A stretch of DNA of 20,275 nucleotides from Paenibacillus sp. oral taxon 786 str. D14 (GCF_000159955.1 NZ_GG695983.1:107995-128269); one strand, 5' to 3'. Positions 1-7,112 are shown, numbered from the stretch's first letter. Translations and numbers: made by a program. Notes: generated from the letters alone by a model not told the origin.

Positions 1-6
1 GGCCTC

Positions 7-36
7 TGTGCGCAGTGAAAAAACATATGCTATAAT
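7..36 (+). promoter_or_regulatory. Promoter of the hepS operon (extended -10)
   Basis: A perfect TATAAT lies at 31-36, preceded by TG one base upstream (TGC at 28-30), which makes an extended -10. No good -35 is visible at the usual distance (about 7-13), as is common for extended -10 promoters. Transcription would begin near 43, leaving a leader of about 48 nt before hepS. Inference from sequence only. Confidence 0.5.
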
Positions 37-90
37 AGACAAGATTGTGACATCTTTATTACTGAAAGATCAGCGGCTCGGAGGCAAAGG

Positions 91-963
91 ATGAAACCTT
101 ATCGCATAACAGAATTGGCAAATAAATATGTCAGTTACGACATGATTACCGCATACACGGCGCTTCCGGAGTTTCCGGTGCCCCGTGTTCGTTTGCTTTA
201 TACGTTTTTAACCGAGCGGGAGGGGCTGTCGCTGGAGTCAGCTGAGACCTGTGCGCTGGCCGCGTTCCTCGTGCAGCTTGGCATGGACACCCATGATCGC
301 ATCGATCTGGAGTCCGGACTGGGGGAAGCAACCCGGGCCATGCGTTCGCGCCAGCTCAAGGTGCTGGCCGGTGACTATTTCAGCGGCGTGTTTTATCATC
401 TGCTAGCTGGAGCCGGGGAGATCGGCATGGTCCCGTTGATGAGCTCGGCCATCTGTGAGGTGAACCGCTTGAAGGTCCAGCTGTACAGCAAGTTGAAGCA
501 GATGTTATTGCCTGCGGAAGACTATCTGAAGGAATGCGTCCATGTCAAAATGGGGCTTTTTCTTTCTTTTACGGAGATCCTGGACAAGTCGGTCCAAAGC
601 TTATGGCAGAAGCTGCTGGCGGAGTTAAGCCGCTGCGAAGTCATGCTGGAAGAAATCCGGTCTACTTCTGAGCTGCCGCACGAACGTAAAGGTTACGCCT
701 ATTTGCGCATCATGGAAACCGGATCCTCCGAGGATAAAACTGCGCTCTCCACCCGCAAAGTCGGCGAGCGGGACTGGTCGCTGATGCTTGTGAAATACAA
801 TATCAAGGAACAACTGCTGTCTATGCTGCACCAATCGGTGGATCACGTCCAATCGCTGCTGCATGAATGCAAGAAGGAAACCGCGCGAACGGAGCTCAAA
901 TCGATTCTTGAGCCGTTTATTGCTGTGCTTTCACCGTCACGCCGTTCCGTGCAAGAAGGGTAG
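91..963 (+). CDS. hepS: Heptaprenyl diphosphate synthase component 1
   Basis: This is the small, non-catalytic subunit of the two-component heptaprenyl diphosphate synthase, which with HepT makes the C35 side chain of menaquinone-7. The protein (290 aa) has no aspartate-rich DDxxD motif, as expected for this subunit. The stretch around residues 93-130 (AGDYFSGVFYHLLA, then a leucine-rich helix and EVNRLKVQLY) is the part I recognise from the HEPPP_synt_1 family. The start is set by GGAGG at 80-84, six bases before ATG. It opens the operon just upstream of menG, as in B. subtilis, where mtrB (TRAP) precedes it; here that gene would lie outside the window. The protein is somewhat longer than the roughly 250 aa of B. 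subtilis. The family is divergent, so the call rests on both sequence and position. Confidence 0.88.
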   Translation: MKPYRITELANKYVSYDMITAYTALPEFPVPRVRLLYTFLTEREGLSLESAETCALAAFLVQLGMDTHDRIDLESGLGEATRAMRSRQLKVLAGDYFSGVFYHLLAGAGEIGMVPLMSSAICEVNRLKVQLYSKLKQMLLPAEDYLKECVHVKMGLFLSFTEILDKSVQSLWQKLLAELSRCEVMLEEIRSTSELPHERKGYAYLRIMETGSSEDKTALSTRKVGERDWSLMLVKYNIKEQLLSMLHQSVDHVQSLLHECKKETARTELKSILEPFIAVLSPSRRSVQEG

Positions 964-975
964 GGGGATTAGTAA

Positions 976-1704
976 ATGAGCCAAACATCTTCATCCGAGA
1001 CCAAAGAGCAGTTCGTGCATTCTGTATTCGAGAGCATCGCTCCGAAATACGACATGATGAACGACTTGCTTAGCTTCAGGCGTCACAAAGCGTGGCGGAA
1101 ATTCACGATGGCCAAAATGAACATGTCCCCCGGGGAGACCGCGCTTGACCTGTGCTGCGGTACCTGTGATTGGACGATCAGCATGGCGGAAGCCAGCGGG
1201 GGGCAGATCATCGGCCTGGATTTTAGTGAACGGATGCTGGAATACGGACGCCTCAAAGTAAAGGAGCGCGGGCTGGAGTCGCGGATCACCTTGGTTCAAG
1301 GGAATGCGATGGAGCTGCCGTTTGAAGACAACCGGTTTGATTACGTGACGATCGGTTTTGGTCTGCGTAATGTACCTGATCTCCGCCAGGTGCTGCGGGA
1401 AATGCGGCGCGTCGTAAAACCTGGAGGAAAGGTGGTTTGCCTGGAATTGTCCAAGCCAACCTGGCAGCCGTTCAAAGGACTTTATTATTTTTATTTTCAA
1501 AATGTGCTTCCGATGCTTGGCAAACTGGTGGCAAAACGATATGAACAGTACAAATGGCTTCCCGATTCCCTCGTCCAGTTTCCTGGCCGTGCGGAGCTGG
1601 CGGAGATTTTCCGGGAGACGGGACTTACCCGGGTTGAAGCGTATCCTTTAACCGGCGGAATTGCCGCCTTGCACATCGGAACGAAGGAGACGCAACATGT
1701 TTAA
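976..1704 (+). CDS. menG: Demethylmenaquinone methyltransferase (MenG/UbiE)
   Basis: SAM-dependent C-methyltransferase that converts demethylmenaquinone to menaquinone, the last step of the pathway whichever route supplies the ring. The 242-aa protein carries all hallmark UbiE segments: the N-terminal VFESIAPKYDMMNDLLSF, the SAM-binding loop LDLCCGTCDW (residues about 55-64), the acidic D at the end of strand 2 (LDFSERML), NAMELPF, the FGLRNVPD motif and the C-terminal LTGGIAALHIGTK. A run of G (962-967) about nine bases upstream serves as ribosome-binding site. Twelve bases separate it from hepS, and its 3' end overlaps the next gene by 8 bp, so translation is probably coupled. Equivalent names are menG, menH and ubiE. 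Confidence 0.95.
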   Translation: MSQTSSSETKEQFVHSVFESIAPKYDMMNDLLSFRRHKAWRKFTMAKMNMSPGETALDLCCGTCDWTISMAEASGGQIIGLDFSERMLEYGRLKVKERGLESRITLVQGNAMELPFEDNRFDYVTIGFGLRNVPDLRQVLREMRRVVKPGGKVVCLELSKPTWQPFKGLYYFYFQNVLPMLGKLVAKRYEQYKWLPDSLVQFPGRAELAEIFRETGLTRVEAYPLTGGIAALHIGTKETQHV

Positions 1705-2569
1705 GAAAATGGTAATTTTCCTGCAAATGATCAAGTTTGAACATACGGTATTCGCTTTACCGTTCGCTTTCATGGGCGCGCTGCTCGGGTCTGAAATGAT
1801 TAACCATGAGCTGCCGTCCTGGGCACAGATCGGGTGGGTGCTGTTGGCGATGTTTGGCGCACGAAGTGCGGCGATGGGGCTGAACCGTCTTATTGACCGG
1901 GTCATCGATGCGAAGAACCCTCGTACCGCAAACCGCGCAATCCCGGCGGGACTTTTAAAAATAGGCGAAGTCGTGTTGTTCATCATTCTCTCTTTTGCCT
2001 TGTTGTTCTGGGCCGCTGCCGAGCTAGACCCCTTAGCATTAAAGCTGTTGCCTATCGCCGTCATCATGTTGGTTTTGTACTCCTACACGAAACGTTTTAC
2101 TTGGCTCTGCCACGTCATACTGGGTCTGACGATCGGCTTAGCTCCTCTCGGCGGCTGGGCGGCTGTAACTGGACAAGTTGATTGGACAGCAATGGTATTT
2201 TATGTAACGATTACCTTTTGGATTGCCGGCTTCGATATCATTTACGCCTGCCAGGACGTTGATTTCGATACGAAGGAAGGTCTTTATTCCATTCCTGTTC
2301 GGTTTGGTGTCGCTAAATCGCTGAAGATTGCTCAAGCGTTTCATATCATCACCGCGCTGGGCTTTATCGCTTTGCTGCTGTTGACGGATTTGGGCTGGTG
2401 GTATGTCGTGGGCATGATTATTGCGTATGCTATTTTGTTTTACGAGCACCATATCGTTTCTCCGAGCGATCTCAGCCGGCTGCAAACCGCGTTCTTCACC
2501 ATGAACGGCGTGCTGAGCATCGTTGTGTTTTCCTTCACATTGATTGATTTGGTGGTGCGACATTTCTAA
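1697..2569 (+). CDS. mqnP: UbiA-type polyprenyltransferase, futalosine pathway (MqnP-like)
   Basis: Integral-membrane prenyltransferase, predicted to attach the heptaprenyl chain to the naphthoate ring made by the futalosine route. The 290-aa protein has the two UbiA signatures: NxxxDxxxD at N63/D67/D71 (NRLIDRVID) and DxxxD at D187/D191 (DVDFD, followed by KEGLYSIPVRFG). About eight hydrophobic helices surround them. I place the start at ATG 1697 because AAGGAGA (1684-1690) sits six bases upstream; an in-frame upstream start at 1661 would add a basic, non-membrane tail and lacks such a site. It overlaps menG by 8 bp and shares one base with ubiX. Seen: UbiA family. Inferred from the adjacent mqnA and ubiX: MqnP role rather than MenA. 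Confidence 0.85.
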   Translation: MFKKMVIFLQMIKFEHTVFALPFAFMGALLGSEMINHELPSWAQIGWVLLAMFGARSAAMGLNRLIDRVIDAKNPRTANRAIPAGLLKIGEVVLFIILSFALLFWAAAELDPLALKLLPIAVIMLVLYSYTKRFTWLCHVILGLTIGLAPLGGWAAVTGQVDWTAMVFYVTITFWIAGFDIIYACQDVDFDTKEGLYSIPVRFGVAKSLKIAQAFHIITALGFIALLLLTDLGWWYVVGMIIAYAILFYEHHIVSPSDLSRLQTAFFTMNGVLSIVVFSFTLIDLVVRHF

Positions 2570-3186
2570 TGGATAAAGGGAAATCGATTGTTGTCGGCAT
2601 AACTGGGGCCAGTGGTTCGATCTATGGAGTGAAGCTGATTGAAACGCTGTTAGGTATGAACTTCCTCGTGCATCTCGTTGTATCCAATGCAGGGTGGCGA
2701 GTGATCAAGGAGGAGCTCGGTTGGAACACGAGCGATCGGGAGGCGACGCTGGAGGAACATTTCGGTCAGCTTCCCGGGAAGCTGGTATACCATCCGATCG
2801 CGGATATTGGGGCTTCGATCGCCAGCGGTTCTTTCCTCACGCACGGGATGATCGTTATGCCTTGTTCGATGGGAACCCTGTCTTCGATCGCAAACGGAAC
2901 GTCCGACAATCTGATGGCTCGGGCAGCCGATGTCATGCTGAAGGAAGGCCGGCCGCTTGTGCTGGTGCCACGCGAAACGCCACTGCATGCGATCCATTTG
3001 GAGAACATGCTGAAGCTGGCTCGACTTGGCGTGCGCATCATCCCGGCGATGCCGGCATTTTATTTCGGACCGCAGACCATTGATGATCTGGTCCGGTTTT
3101 TAGTTGGTAAAGTGCTCGACAATCTGGGCATCGAGCATGCGTTATTCAAGAGATGGGGGGATCAGAATGAACAATCGGGAGAATGA
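2569..3186 (+). CDS. ubiX: Flavin prenyltransferase UbiX (MqnM-like)
   Basis: Makes prenylated FMN from reduced FMN and dimethylallyl phosphate, the cofactor of UbiD-family decarboxylases; in the futalosine pathway this pair removes the ring carboxylate. The 205-aa protein shows the Rossmann-like FMN loop VGITGASGSIYG (9-20), Ser39 after the second strand, the PCSMGTLSSIANG segment (98-110) and the RETPLH motif (135-140), all typical of UbiX/Pad1. Length is normal. Its ATG shares the A of the preceding TAA (TAATG), so translational coupling is likely. No UbiD-family partner lies in the window; it should be elsewhere in the genome. Confidence 0.93.
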   Translation: MDKGKSIVVGITGASGSIYGVKLIETLLGMNFLVHLVVSNAGWRVIKEELGWNTSDREATLEEHFGQLPGKLVYHPIADIGASIASGSFLTHGMIVMPCSMGTLSSIANGTSDNLMARAADVMLKEGRPLVLVPRETPLHAIHLENMLKLARLGVRIIPAMPAFYFGPQTIDDLVRFLVGKVLDNLGIEHALFKRWGDQNEQSGE

Positions 3187-4036
3187 AGACATCCTCATCG
3201 GCCAAATCAAATACAGCAACGTCTGGCCCGTTTTTCATTATTTTGATGTGACGCGCCTGTCCCAAGTGAGCCAACTCGTCACCGAGGTCCCTTCGAAGCT
3301 GAACCGCCGGATGCTTGGCGGGATGCTGGATATTTCCCCGGTGTCTTCTTTTGCCTACGGGTACGGCTCGGAGCGGTTCCTGCTGCTGCCGGATCTTTCC
3401 GTCAGCTCCGATGGGCCGGTGGGTTCGATTCTGCTGTTCTCGCGGAAGCCGCCGGAGGAAATTGCGAACGGCAAGATCGCGCTAACGAATACGTCGGCAA
3501 CTTCGGTCAATTTGCTGAAGATCATTATGGAAAAAGCGTACGGTGGCAAACCTGAGTATTGGGACAGTGAGCCTGATTTGGATCTGATGATGGCAGAAAG
3601 CGACGGCGCGCTGTTGATCGGCGATCACGCGATTCAGGCATCCTGGCGGGATCACGATTATATCGTTACCGATTTGGGGGAAGTTTGGAAATCATGGACC
3701 GGCTATGGTATGACCTTTGCGGTCTGGGCCGTTCAGAAGTCGTTTGCCGAAGCCCACGGCGACTATTTGGCTGAAGTGACGGAAGCCTTTGTGGAAAGCA
3801 AACGTAAGAGCTTAAGTGATGTATCCCCGCTCGTGGCCAAGGCTTGCGCCGAAATTGGCGGTACGGCGGATTATTGGCGGCATTATTTTACTCAGAACAT
3901 CCGCTATGATTTTAATGAATCGCACCGCCAAGGACTTTCGTTGTATTTTGACTATGCCTATGAAATGGGGCTGCTGGATCATCGAGTAGAGCTGGAGATA
4001 TGGAGTGACAATTTGCTGACACGGGTGAAAGAATGA
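3167..4036 (+). CDS. mqnA: Chorismate dehydratase MqnA (futalosine pathway)
   Basis: Catalyses the committed step of futalosine-route menaquinone synthesis, dehydrating chorismate to 3-[(1-carboxyvinyl)oxy]benzoate. The 289-aa protein has the periplasmic-binding-protein-like fold motifs of the VitK2_biosynth family: IGQIKYSNVWPVF (11-23), VPSKLN (41-46), the D55-I-S-P-V-S motif and LTNTSATSVNLL (106-117). ATG 3167 is chosen because GGGGGG (3155-3160) lies six bases upstream; the frame is open further upstream to 3104 but that part overlaps the body of ubiX. It overlaps ubiX by 20 bp and hepT by 4 bp (ATGA). The related MqnD shares the fold, but this sequence and length fit MqnA better. Confidence 0.9.
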   Translation: MNNRENEDILIGQIKYSNVWPVFHYFDVTRLSQVSQLVTEVPSKLNRRMLGGMLDISPVSSFAYGYGSERFLLLPDLSVSSDGPVGSILLFSRKPPEEIANGKIALTNTSATSVNLLKIIMEKAYGGKPEYWDSEPDLDLMMAESDGALLIGDHAIQASWRDHDYIVTDLGEVWKSWTGYGMTFAVWAVQKSFAEAHGDYLAEVTEAFVESKRKSLSDVSPLVAKACAEIGGTADYWRHYFTQNIRYDFNESHRQGLSLYFDYAYEMGLLDHRVELEIWSDNLLTRVKE

Positions 4037-5007
4037 AACTACTGGATATTTTCGGTGCGTTAAAAAAAGATATGGATTTTATCGAACGCCAGCTGTACCG
4101 CAGCATCGACGGCGATGACGATCTGCTCAGCGAGACGTCCCTGCACTTGTTGAAGGCAGGCGGGAAGCGGCTGCGGCCGGTCTTCGTATTGCTTGGCGGG
4201 AAGTTTGGGAACTACGATCTGCAGAAGCTGCAGTATATCGCTGTGCCGCTGGAGCTCATCCATTCGGCGTCACTCGTTCACGATGACGTGATCGACGATG
4301 CCGACACGCGGCGGGGCAAAGCGACTGTAAAGTCGAAGTGGGATAATCGGATCGCCATGTATACCGGCGACTACATCTACGCCAAGGCCCTGATGCAGGT
4401 ATCCGAGCTCGCAAATCCATACATACACCGCATACTGGCCAAAGCGATGGTGCAGATGTCGATCGGGGAAATGGAGCAGATCCGCGATTTTTTCAACACG
4501 GAGCAAAGCGTACGCAACTATTTGCTGCGCATCCGGCGGAAAACCGCTTTGCTCATCGCCATCAGCTGTCAGCTGGGAGCCATGGCGGCAGATGCTCCGG
4601 CCAAAGTGAGTGCGCTGCTGTACCGGTACGGGTACAACGTGGGCATGGCCTTCCAGATTCGCGACGATCTGCTTGATTTATTTGGTACTGAGAAGACGAT
4701 CGGTAAACCGCCGGGCAGCGATATGCGCCAGGGCAACATCACGCTTCCTGTGCTTTACGCTCTGCAGGAGCCTGATTTAAGAGAGCCGCTGCTTCGGGAA
4801 ATTCGCGGCATCCAGGCCGGAGACGGCAGCGGGGATGTGTCCCGTGCGATCGAAATGATTCGGACAAGCCCGGGCATTGGCAAAGCGGAGGCGTTGGCCG
4901 ACCGCTATATTGCAAAAGCGCTGGCGGCGTTGCAGCAGCTGCCGGATACAGCGGCGCGCTCCCATTTACAGGACATTGCAGAATTTGTTAACAAACGCTC
5001 CTATTAA
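4033..5007 (+). CDS. hepT: Heptaprenyl diphosphate synthase component 2
   Basis: Catalytic subunit of heptaprenyl diphosphate synthase, a trans-polyprenyl synthetase that extends farnesyl diphosphate with isopentenyl units. The 324-aa protein has GGKRLRP (43-49), the first aspartate-rich motif DDVID (84-88) followed by RR (93-94), GDY (112-114), KT (170-171) and the second aspartate-rich motif DDLLD (211-215). Its ATG overlaps the mqnA stop (ATGA), and its own Shine-Dalgarno is weak, so it probably depends on coupling. Partner HepS is encoded at the head of the same operon. The exact chain length cannot be read from sequence alone. Confidence 0.93.
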   Translation: MKLLDIFGALKKDMDFIERQLYRSIDGDDDLLSETSLHLLKAGGKRLRPVFVLLGGKFGNYDLQKLQYIAVPLELIHSASLVHDDVIDDADTRRGKATVKSKWDNRIAMYTGDYIYAKALMQVSELANPYIHRILAKAMVQMSIGEMEQIRDFFNTEQSVRNYLLRIRRKTALLIAISCQLGAMAADAPAKVSALLYRYGYNVGMAFQIRDDLLDLFGTEKTIGKPPGSDMRQGNITLPVLYALQEPDLREPLLREIRGIQAGDGSGDVSRAIEMIRTSPGIGKAEALADRYIAKALAALQQLPDTAARSHLQDIAEFVNKRSY

Positions 5008-5016
5008 TCTTATCGC

Positions 5017-5046
5017 TTTACCTGTTTCGCAAGTTTCTGGTAAAAT
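5017..5046 (+). promoter_or_regulatory. Probable ndk-cheR promoter
   Basis: TTTACC at 5017-5022, an 18-base spacer and TAAAAT at 5041-5046, with TG one base before the -10 (TGG at 5038-5040), give an extended -10 promoter. It sits in the only real gap (120 nt) between hepT and ndk. No terminator is seen in the gap, so read-through from the menaquinone operon is also likely. Confidence 0.45.
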
Positions 5047-5056
5047 GCAGGTGAAA

Positions 5057-5078
5057 CCGCCTTCCTGGAGGAAGGTGG
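5057..5078 (+). other. Stem-loop in the ndk leader
   Basis: CCTTCC (5060-5065), loop TGGA and GGAAGG (5070-5075) form a perfect stem. It extends outward through a G-T wobble and two more C-G pairs. No T-run follows, so it is not an intrinsic terminator. The 3' arm contains a Shine-Dalgarno-like GGAAGG in front of a small open frame starting at 5081. Confidence 0.4.
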
Positions 5079-5080
5079 GA

Positions 5081-5146
5081 ATGAGGTTTGAATCGCAAAT
5101 GATGCTGTTAAATTCGGGAGGGGAACCATGGAAAGAACGTTTTTAA
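5081..5146 (+). CDS. Possible 21-codon upstream ORF overlapping the ndk start
   Basis: A short frame ([14 protein letters not shown]..., 21 aa) begins at ATG 5081, five bases after GGAAGG. It ends at TAA 5144-5146, inside ndk codon 6. It has no recognisable domain. It could be translated and influence ndk by coupling or competition, or it could be chance; nothing but its ribosome-binding site supports it. Confidence 0.2.
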   Translation: MRFESQMMLLNSGGEPWKERF

Positions 5147-5571
5147 TGGTTAAGCCGGACGGCGTACAGCGCGGGCTGATCGGCAGAATTATCAGCCGGT
5201 TCGAGGATAAGGGATTTCAACTCGTCGCAGGCAAGCTGGTTCAAGTGACAGAAGAGCAGGCGAAGAGACATTATGCGGAGCATGAGGGCAAGCCTTTCTT
5301 TGACGAACTGGTGGGCTTCATTACTTCTGGGCCGGTATTTGCCATGGTATGGGAAGGGGATGACATCATTAACTTGTCCCGCATGGTCATCGGCAAGACG
5401 AAAGTCACCGAGGCGCTTCCCGGCACGATTCGGGGGGATTTTGCCGCCCATACGCCGTTTAATCTGATTCATGGTTCCGACGGAGTAGAGAGTGCGGAGC
5501 GAGAAATCGCCAACTTCTTTGAGCCTCATGAGCTACTACAGTATACGAGAAGCGTGAGCCCATGGATTTGA
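5128..5571 (+). CDS. ndk: Nucleoside diphosphate kinase
   Basis: Cytosolic enzyme that transfers the gamma phosphate from ATP to other nucleoside diphosphates through a phosphohistidine. The 147-aa protein matches the family end to end: [16 protein letters not shown] (4-19, nucleotide-binding Lys9), the [14 protein letters not shown] stretch, RGDFA and the catalytic motif NLIHGSDG with His115. GGGAGGGG (5116-5123) precedes ATG. It sits between hepT and cheR, the same place as in B. subtilis, and overlaps cheR by 10 bp. Confidence 0.97.
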   Translation: MERTFLMVKPDGVQRGLIGRIISRFEDKGFQLVAGKLVQVTEEQAKRHYAEHEGKPFFDELVGFITSGPVFAMVWEGDDIINLSRMVIGKTKVTEALPGTIRGDFAAHTPFNLIHGSDGVESAEREIANFFEPHELLQYTRSVSPWI

Positions 5572-6395
5572 ACCGGATTTTTCCCGACATCCCTCGGGTA
5601 GACAACACAGAGACGGCACCGGATCCGGATTATCTCGGCTTTATCCAGAACATTAAAAAAAGCACGGGTATCGATTTGGCCCAATACAAGGAAGCGCAAA
5701 TGAAGCGGCGTTTGACGACGCTGCGCAATAAGAACGGCTATTCGAAGTTTGCGGATTTTTATACGGCGATGCTGAGCAACAAGCAGTTATTTTATGAATT
5801 TTTGGACAAGATGACGATTAACGTATCTGAATTTTGGCGCAACCCCAATCGCTGGGAAGTGCTGAGGGACTCGGTGCTGCCGGGGCTGGCCGCCGGGCGG
5901 CCCCGGCTGAAGGTGTGGAGCGCGGCCTGTTCGACGGGAGAGGAGCCATACACGTTGGCGATGATTCTCGCAGATCTGGGGCTTCTAGCGAACACCTATT
6001 TGCTGGCAACGGACATTGATGAAGGAGCGCTCGGGAAAGCCCAGGAAGGATTATATCTGGAGCGTTCGCTGAAGGATGTGCCGAAGGCGGTCGCCGAGCG
6101 TTATTTTACGCCGGAAGGCCCGATGTTCCGCTTTGATCCGAAGCTGAAGAAGGCCGTCACGTTCAAGAAGCAAAACCTGCTGCTCGATCCGTTTGAAGAG
6201 GGCTTTGACCTGATCGTTTGCCGCAACGTGATGATTTATTTTACCGAAGAAGCAAAACAAGGGCTTTATCATAAGTTTGCGCGTGCGCTGCGTCCCGGCG
6301 GCATCCTGTTCGTCGGCAGCACGGAGCAAATTTTCTCCCCTGGCCAATACGATTTGGAAGCGGCGGAAACGTTCTTTTATCGTAAGAAGGGGTAA
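5562..6395 (+). CDS. cheR: Chemotaxis protein methyltransferase CheR
   Basis: SAM-dependent methyltransferase that methylates glutamates of chemoreceptors for adaptation. The 277-aa protein has the N-terminal helical CheR_N domain ([19 protein letters not shown], 42-60), [11 protein letters not shown] (84-94), the SAM-binding segment [15 protein letters not shown] (120-134), ATDID (149-153) and CRNVMIYF (220-227). The C-terminus (VGSTEQIF...ETFFYRKKG) matches B. subtilis CheR. Compared with that protein (about 256 aa) it has an N-terminal extension of roughly 20 residues rich in D, P and E. The chosen ATG overlaps ndk by 10 bp and lacks a good Shine-Dalgarno, so a later start cannot be excluded. 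No other chemotaxis genes are nearby. The terminator just downstream closes the unit. Confidence 0.94.
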   Translation: MDLNRIFPDIPRVDNTETAPDPDYLGFIQNIKKSTGIDLAQYKEAQMKRRLTTLRNKNGYSKFADFYTAMLSNKQLFYEFLDKMTINVSEFWRNPNRWEVLRDSVLPGLAAGRPRLKVWSAACSTGEEPYTLAMILADLGLLANTYLLATDIDEGALGKAQEGLYLERSLKDVPKAVAERYFTPEGPMFRFDPKLKKAVTFKKQNLLLDPFEEGFDLIVCRNVMIYFTEEAKQGLYHKFARALRPGGILFVGSTEQIFSPGQYDLEAAETFFYRKKG

Positions 6396-6399
6396 ATAG

Positions 6400-6446
6400 A
6401 AAAACGTCCAGTTTGACCCGTCTAGGGTTGATTTGGACGTTTTTTT
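6400..6446 (+). terminator. Intrinsic terminator after cheR
   Basis: AAACGTCCA (6402-6410) pairs with TGGACGTTT (6434-6442), with an inner GACCC/GGGTT helix. The U-tract continues through 6446. It ends the ndk-cheR unit. Confidence 0.9.
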
Positions 6447-6480
6447 GTGTAAGGACTATTAAGCATCGAGAAGATTGGAT

Positions 6481-6560
6481 GAAAGTTGGGAGTGAGTAGC
6501 GGAGCGTAGCTGGAAGCTACGTGAGCAAAGGAGCGAGCAACTGAATTCAAGATTCGAAGT
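6481..6560. repeat. Palindromic intergenic element (possible dispersed repeat)
   Basis: This non-coding stretch contains a perfect 7-bp hairpin, CGTAGCT (6505-6511), loop GGA, AGCTACG (6515-6521). It is flanked by reiterated AGCGGAGCG and AAGGAGCGAGC words and an ATTCAAGATTCGAAG tail. It looks like a short interspersed element of the kind common in Paenibacillus intergenic regions. Only one copy lies in the window, so repeat status is inferred. Confidence 0.35.
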
Positions 6561-6564
6561 CGTT

Positions 6565-6594
6565 TTAACATCTCTGAGCTGCTTCGTGATTAAT
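6565..6594 (+). promoter_or_regulatory. Possible promoter of the 57-aa gene
   Basis: TTAACA (6565-6570), 18-base spacer and ATTAAT (6589-6594). The -35 matches 5 of 6 and the -10 matches 4 of 6. It lies 66 nt upstream of the small gene and downstream of the cheR terminator, where a promoter is needed. Confidence 0.3.
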
Positions 6595-6659
6595 CCCGTG
6601 GGTATAGAATGGGGTGATCTTTCCTATACTTGGATCATATAGCCAATGGAGGTCAGATC

Positions 6660-6833
6660 ATGGACAAGCGAAAAGTGATCGAAGCTTATCGGCGCGGATT
6701 CTTAACGCCGCAGGAATGCGCGCAGGTGCTGGGTATTGAAGGCTCGCACCTCAAGCGGATGCTTGAGGATTTTCCGATGGATCCCCGGCGTTCCATCGCA
6801 TTAGAAAATCAACCCGCTTCAGGCCTCAGATAA
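6660..6833 (+). CDS. Small hypothetical protein with HTH-like segment
   Basis: I do not recognise a named family. The 57-aa product starts at ATG 6660 behind a near-ideal GGAGGT (6648-6653), six bases upstream, which sets the start over an in-frame position at 6630. Residues 5-36 (KVIEAYRRGFLTPQECAQVLGIEG, then HLKRML) read as three short helices with the spacing of a helix-turn-helix of the sigma-region-4 or excisionase type. The last 17 residues look unstructured. It is monocistronic: a terminator separates it from cheR and another follows. The good ribosome-binding site and own terminator argue for a real gene. DNA binding is only an inference, and it could equally be a small adaptor. Confidence 0.7.
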   Translation: MDKRKVIEAYRRGFLTPQECAQVLGIEGSHLKRMLEDFPMDPRRSIALENQPASGLR

Positions 6834-6859
6834 GCAGCGAGCGCCCGAACCCGTTATTT

Positions 6860-6900
6860 AGCGCCGACATCGCCAAGCAGGGCGGAGAACGGCGCTTTTT
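6860..6900 (+). terminator. Intrinsic terminator after the 57-aa gene
   Basis: AGCGCCG (6860-6866) pairs with CGGCGCT (6890-6896), with an inner CGCC/GGCG pair (6871-6874, 6881-6884). It is followed by TTTT. It insulates the small gene from the strong promoter at 6932. Confidence 0.78.
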
Positions 6901-6931
6901 ACGTTCTTGGTCATTCTTGGTAGAGGTGTTC

Positions 6932-6961
6932 TTGACAGCCGCCAAGGGGACTTTCTATAAT
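6932..6961 (+). promoter_or_regulatory. Consensus sigma-A promoter of the transporter leader
   Basis: TTGACA at 6932-6937, 18-base spacer, TATAAT at 6956-6961. Both hexamers are perfect. Start of transcription is expected near 6968, giving a leader of nearly 200 nt before the CNNM-type transporter gene and about 145 nt up to the terminator at 7112. A consensus promoter in front of a strong early terminator suggests that control is exerted after initiation. Confidence 0.85.
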
Positions 6962-6994
6962 AGTTATAAATTCAGGTCAGGAGAGATTTCATTC

Positions 6995-7075
6995 ATGAAC
7001 GATTCGGACGACCCGGAGAGTAGCAACGTATTACAATTGATTAATAACCTATTTGTAGGAGAATTTCAGGCATAG
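6995..7075 (+). CDS. Candidate 26-aa acidic leader peptide
   Basis: ATG 6995 follows AGGAG (6979-6983) by 11 bases and opens a 26-codon frame ending in TAG 7073-7075. The peptide starts MNDSDDPESSN and continues with a neutral, leucine-rich half (VLQLINNLF, then VGEFQA). The early run of Asp, Pro and Glu resembles sequences known to destabilise translating ribosomes at low Mg2+, such as the enterobacterial MgtL leader. The stop codon lies inside the 5' arm of the next terminator, so a ribosome finishing this frame would cover that arm. No homologue is known to me. Seen: ORF, ribosome-binding site and overlap with the stem. Inferred: regulatory role. Confidence 0.5.
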   Translation: MNDSDDPESSNVLQLINNLFVGEFQA

Positions 7076-7112
7076 CCTGCGTCAATTCAGTGACGGCAGG
7101 TTATGCCTTTTT
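7069..7112 (+). terminator. Leader terminator (candidate attenuator) before the CNNM transporter
   Basis: GGCATAGCCTGC (7069-7080) pairs over 12 positions, one a G-U wobble, with GCAGGTTATGCC (7096-7107). An inner GTCA/TGAC helix caps it and TTTTT follows (7108-7112). It lies between the consensus promoter and the transporter, so most transcripts should stop here unless the hairpin is prevented. I found no clear alternative antiterminator RNA pairing upstream, which leaves ribosome occupancy of the 5' arm as the simplest switch. Confidence 0.85.

Noticed and set aside
1..18. In-frame tail ...GLCAQ-stop, possibly the end of an upstream gene such as mtrB
   Set aside because: Five codons are too few to identify anything, and I do not recognise them as an MtrB C-terminus.
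6962..7112. M-box or other known metal riboswitch before the CNNM transporter
   Set aside because: The leader is too short and lacks the conserved M-box helices I would expect. Most of its length is an ORF and a terminator.
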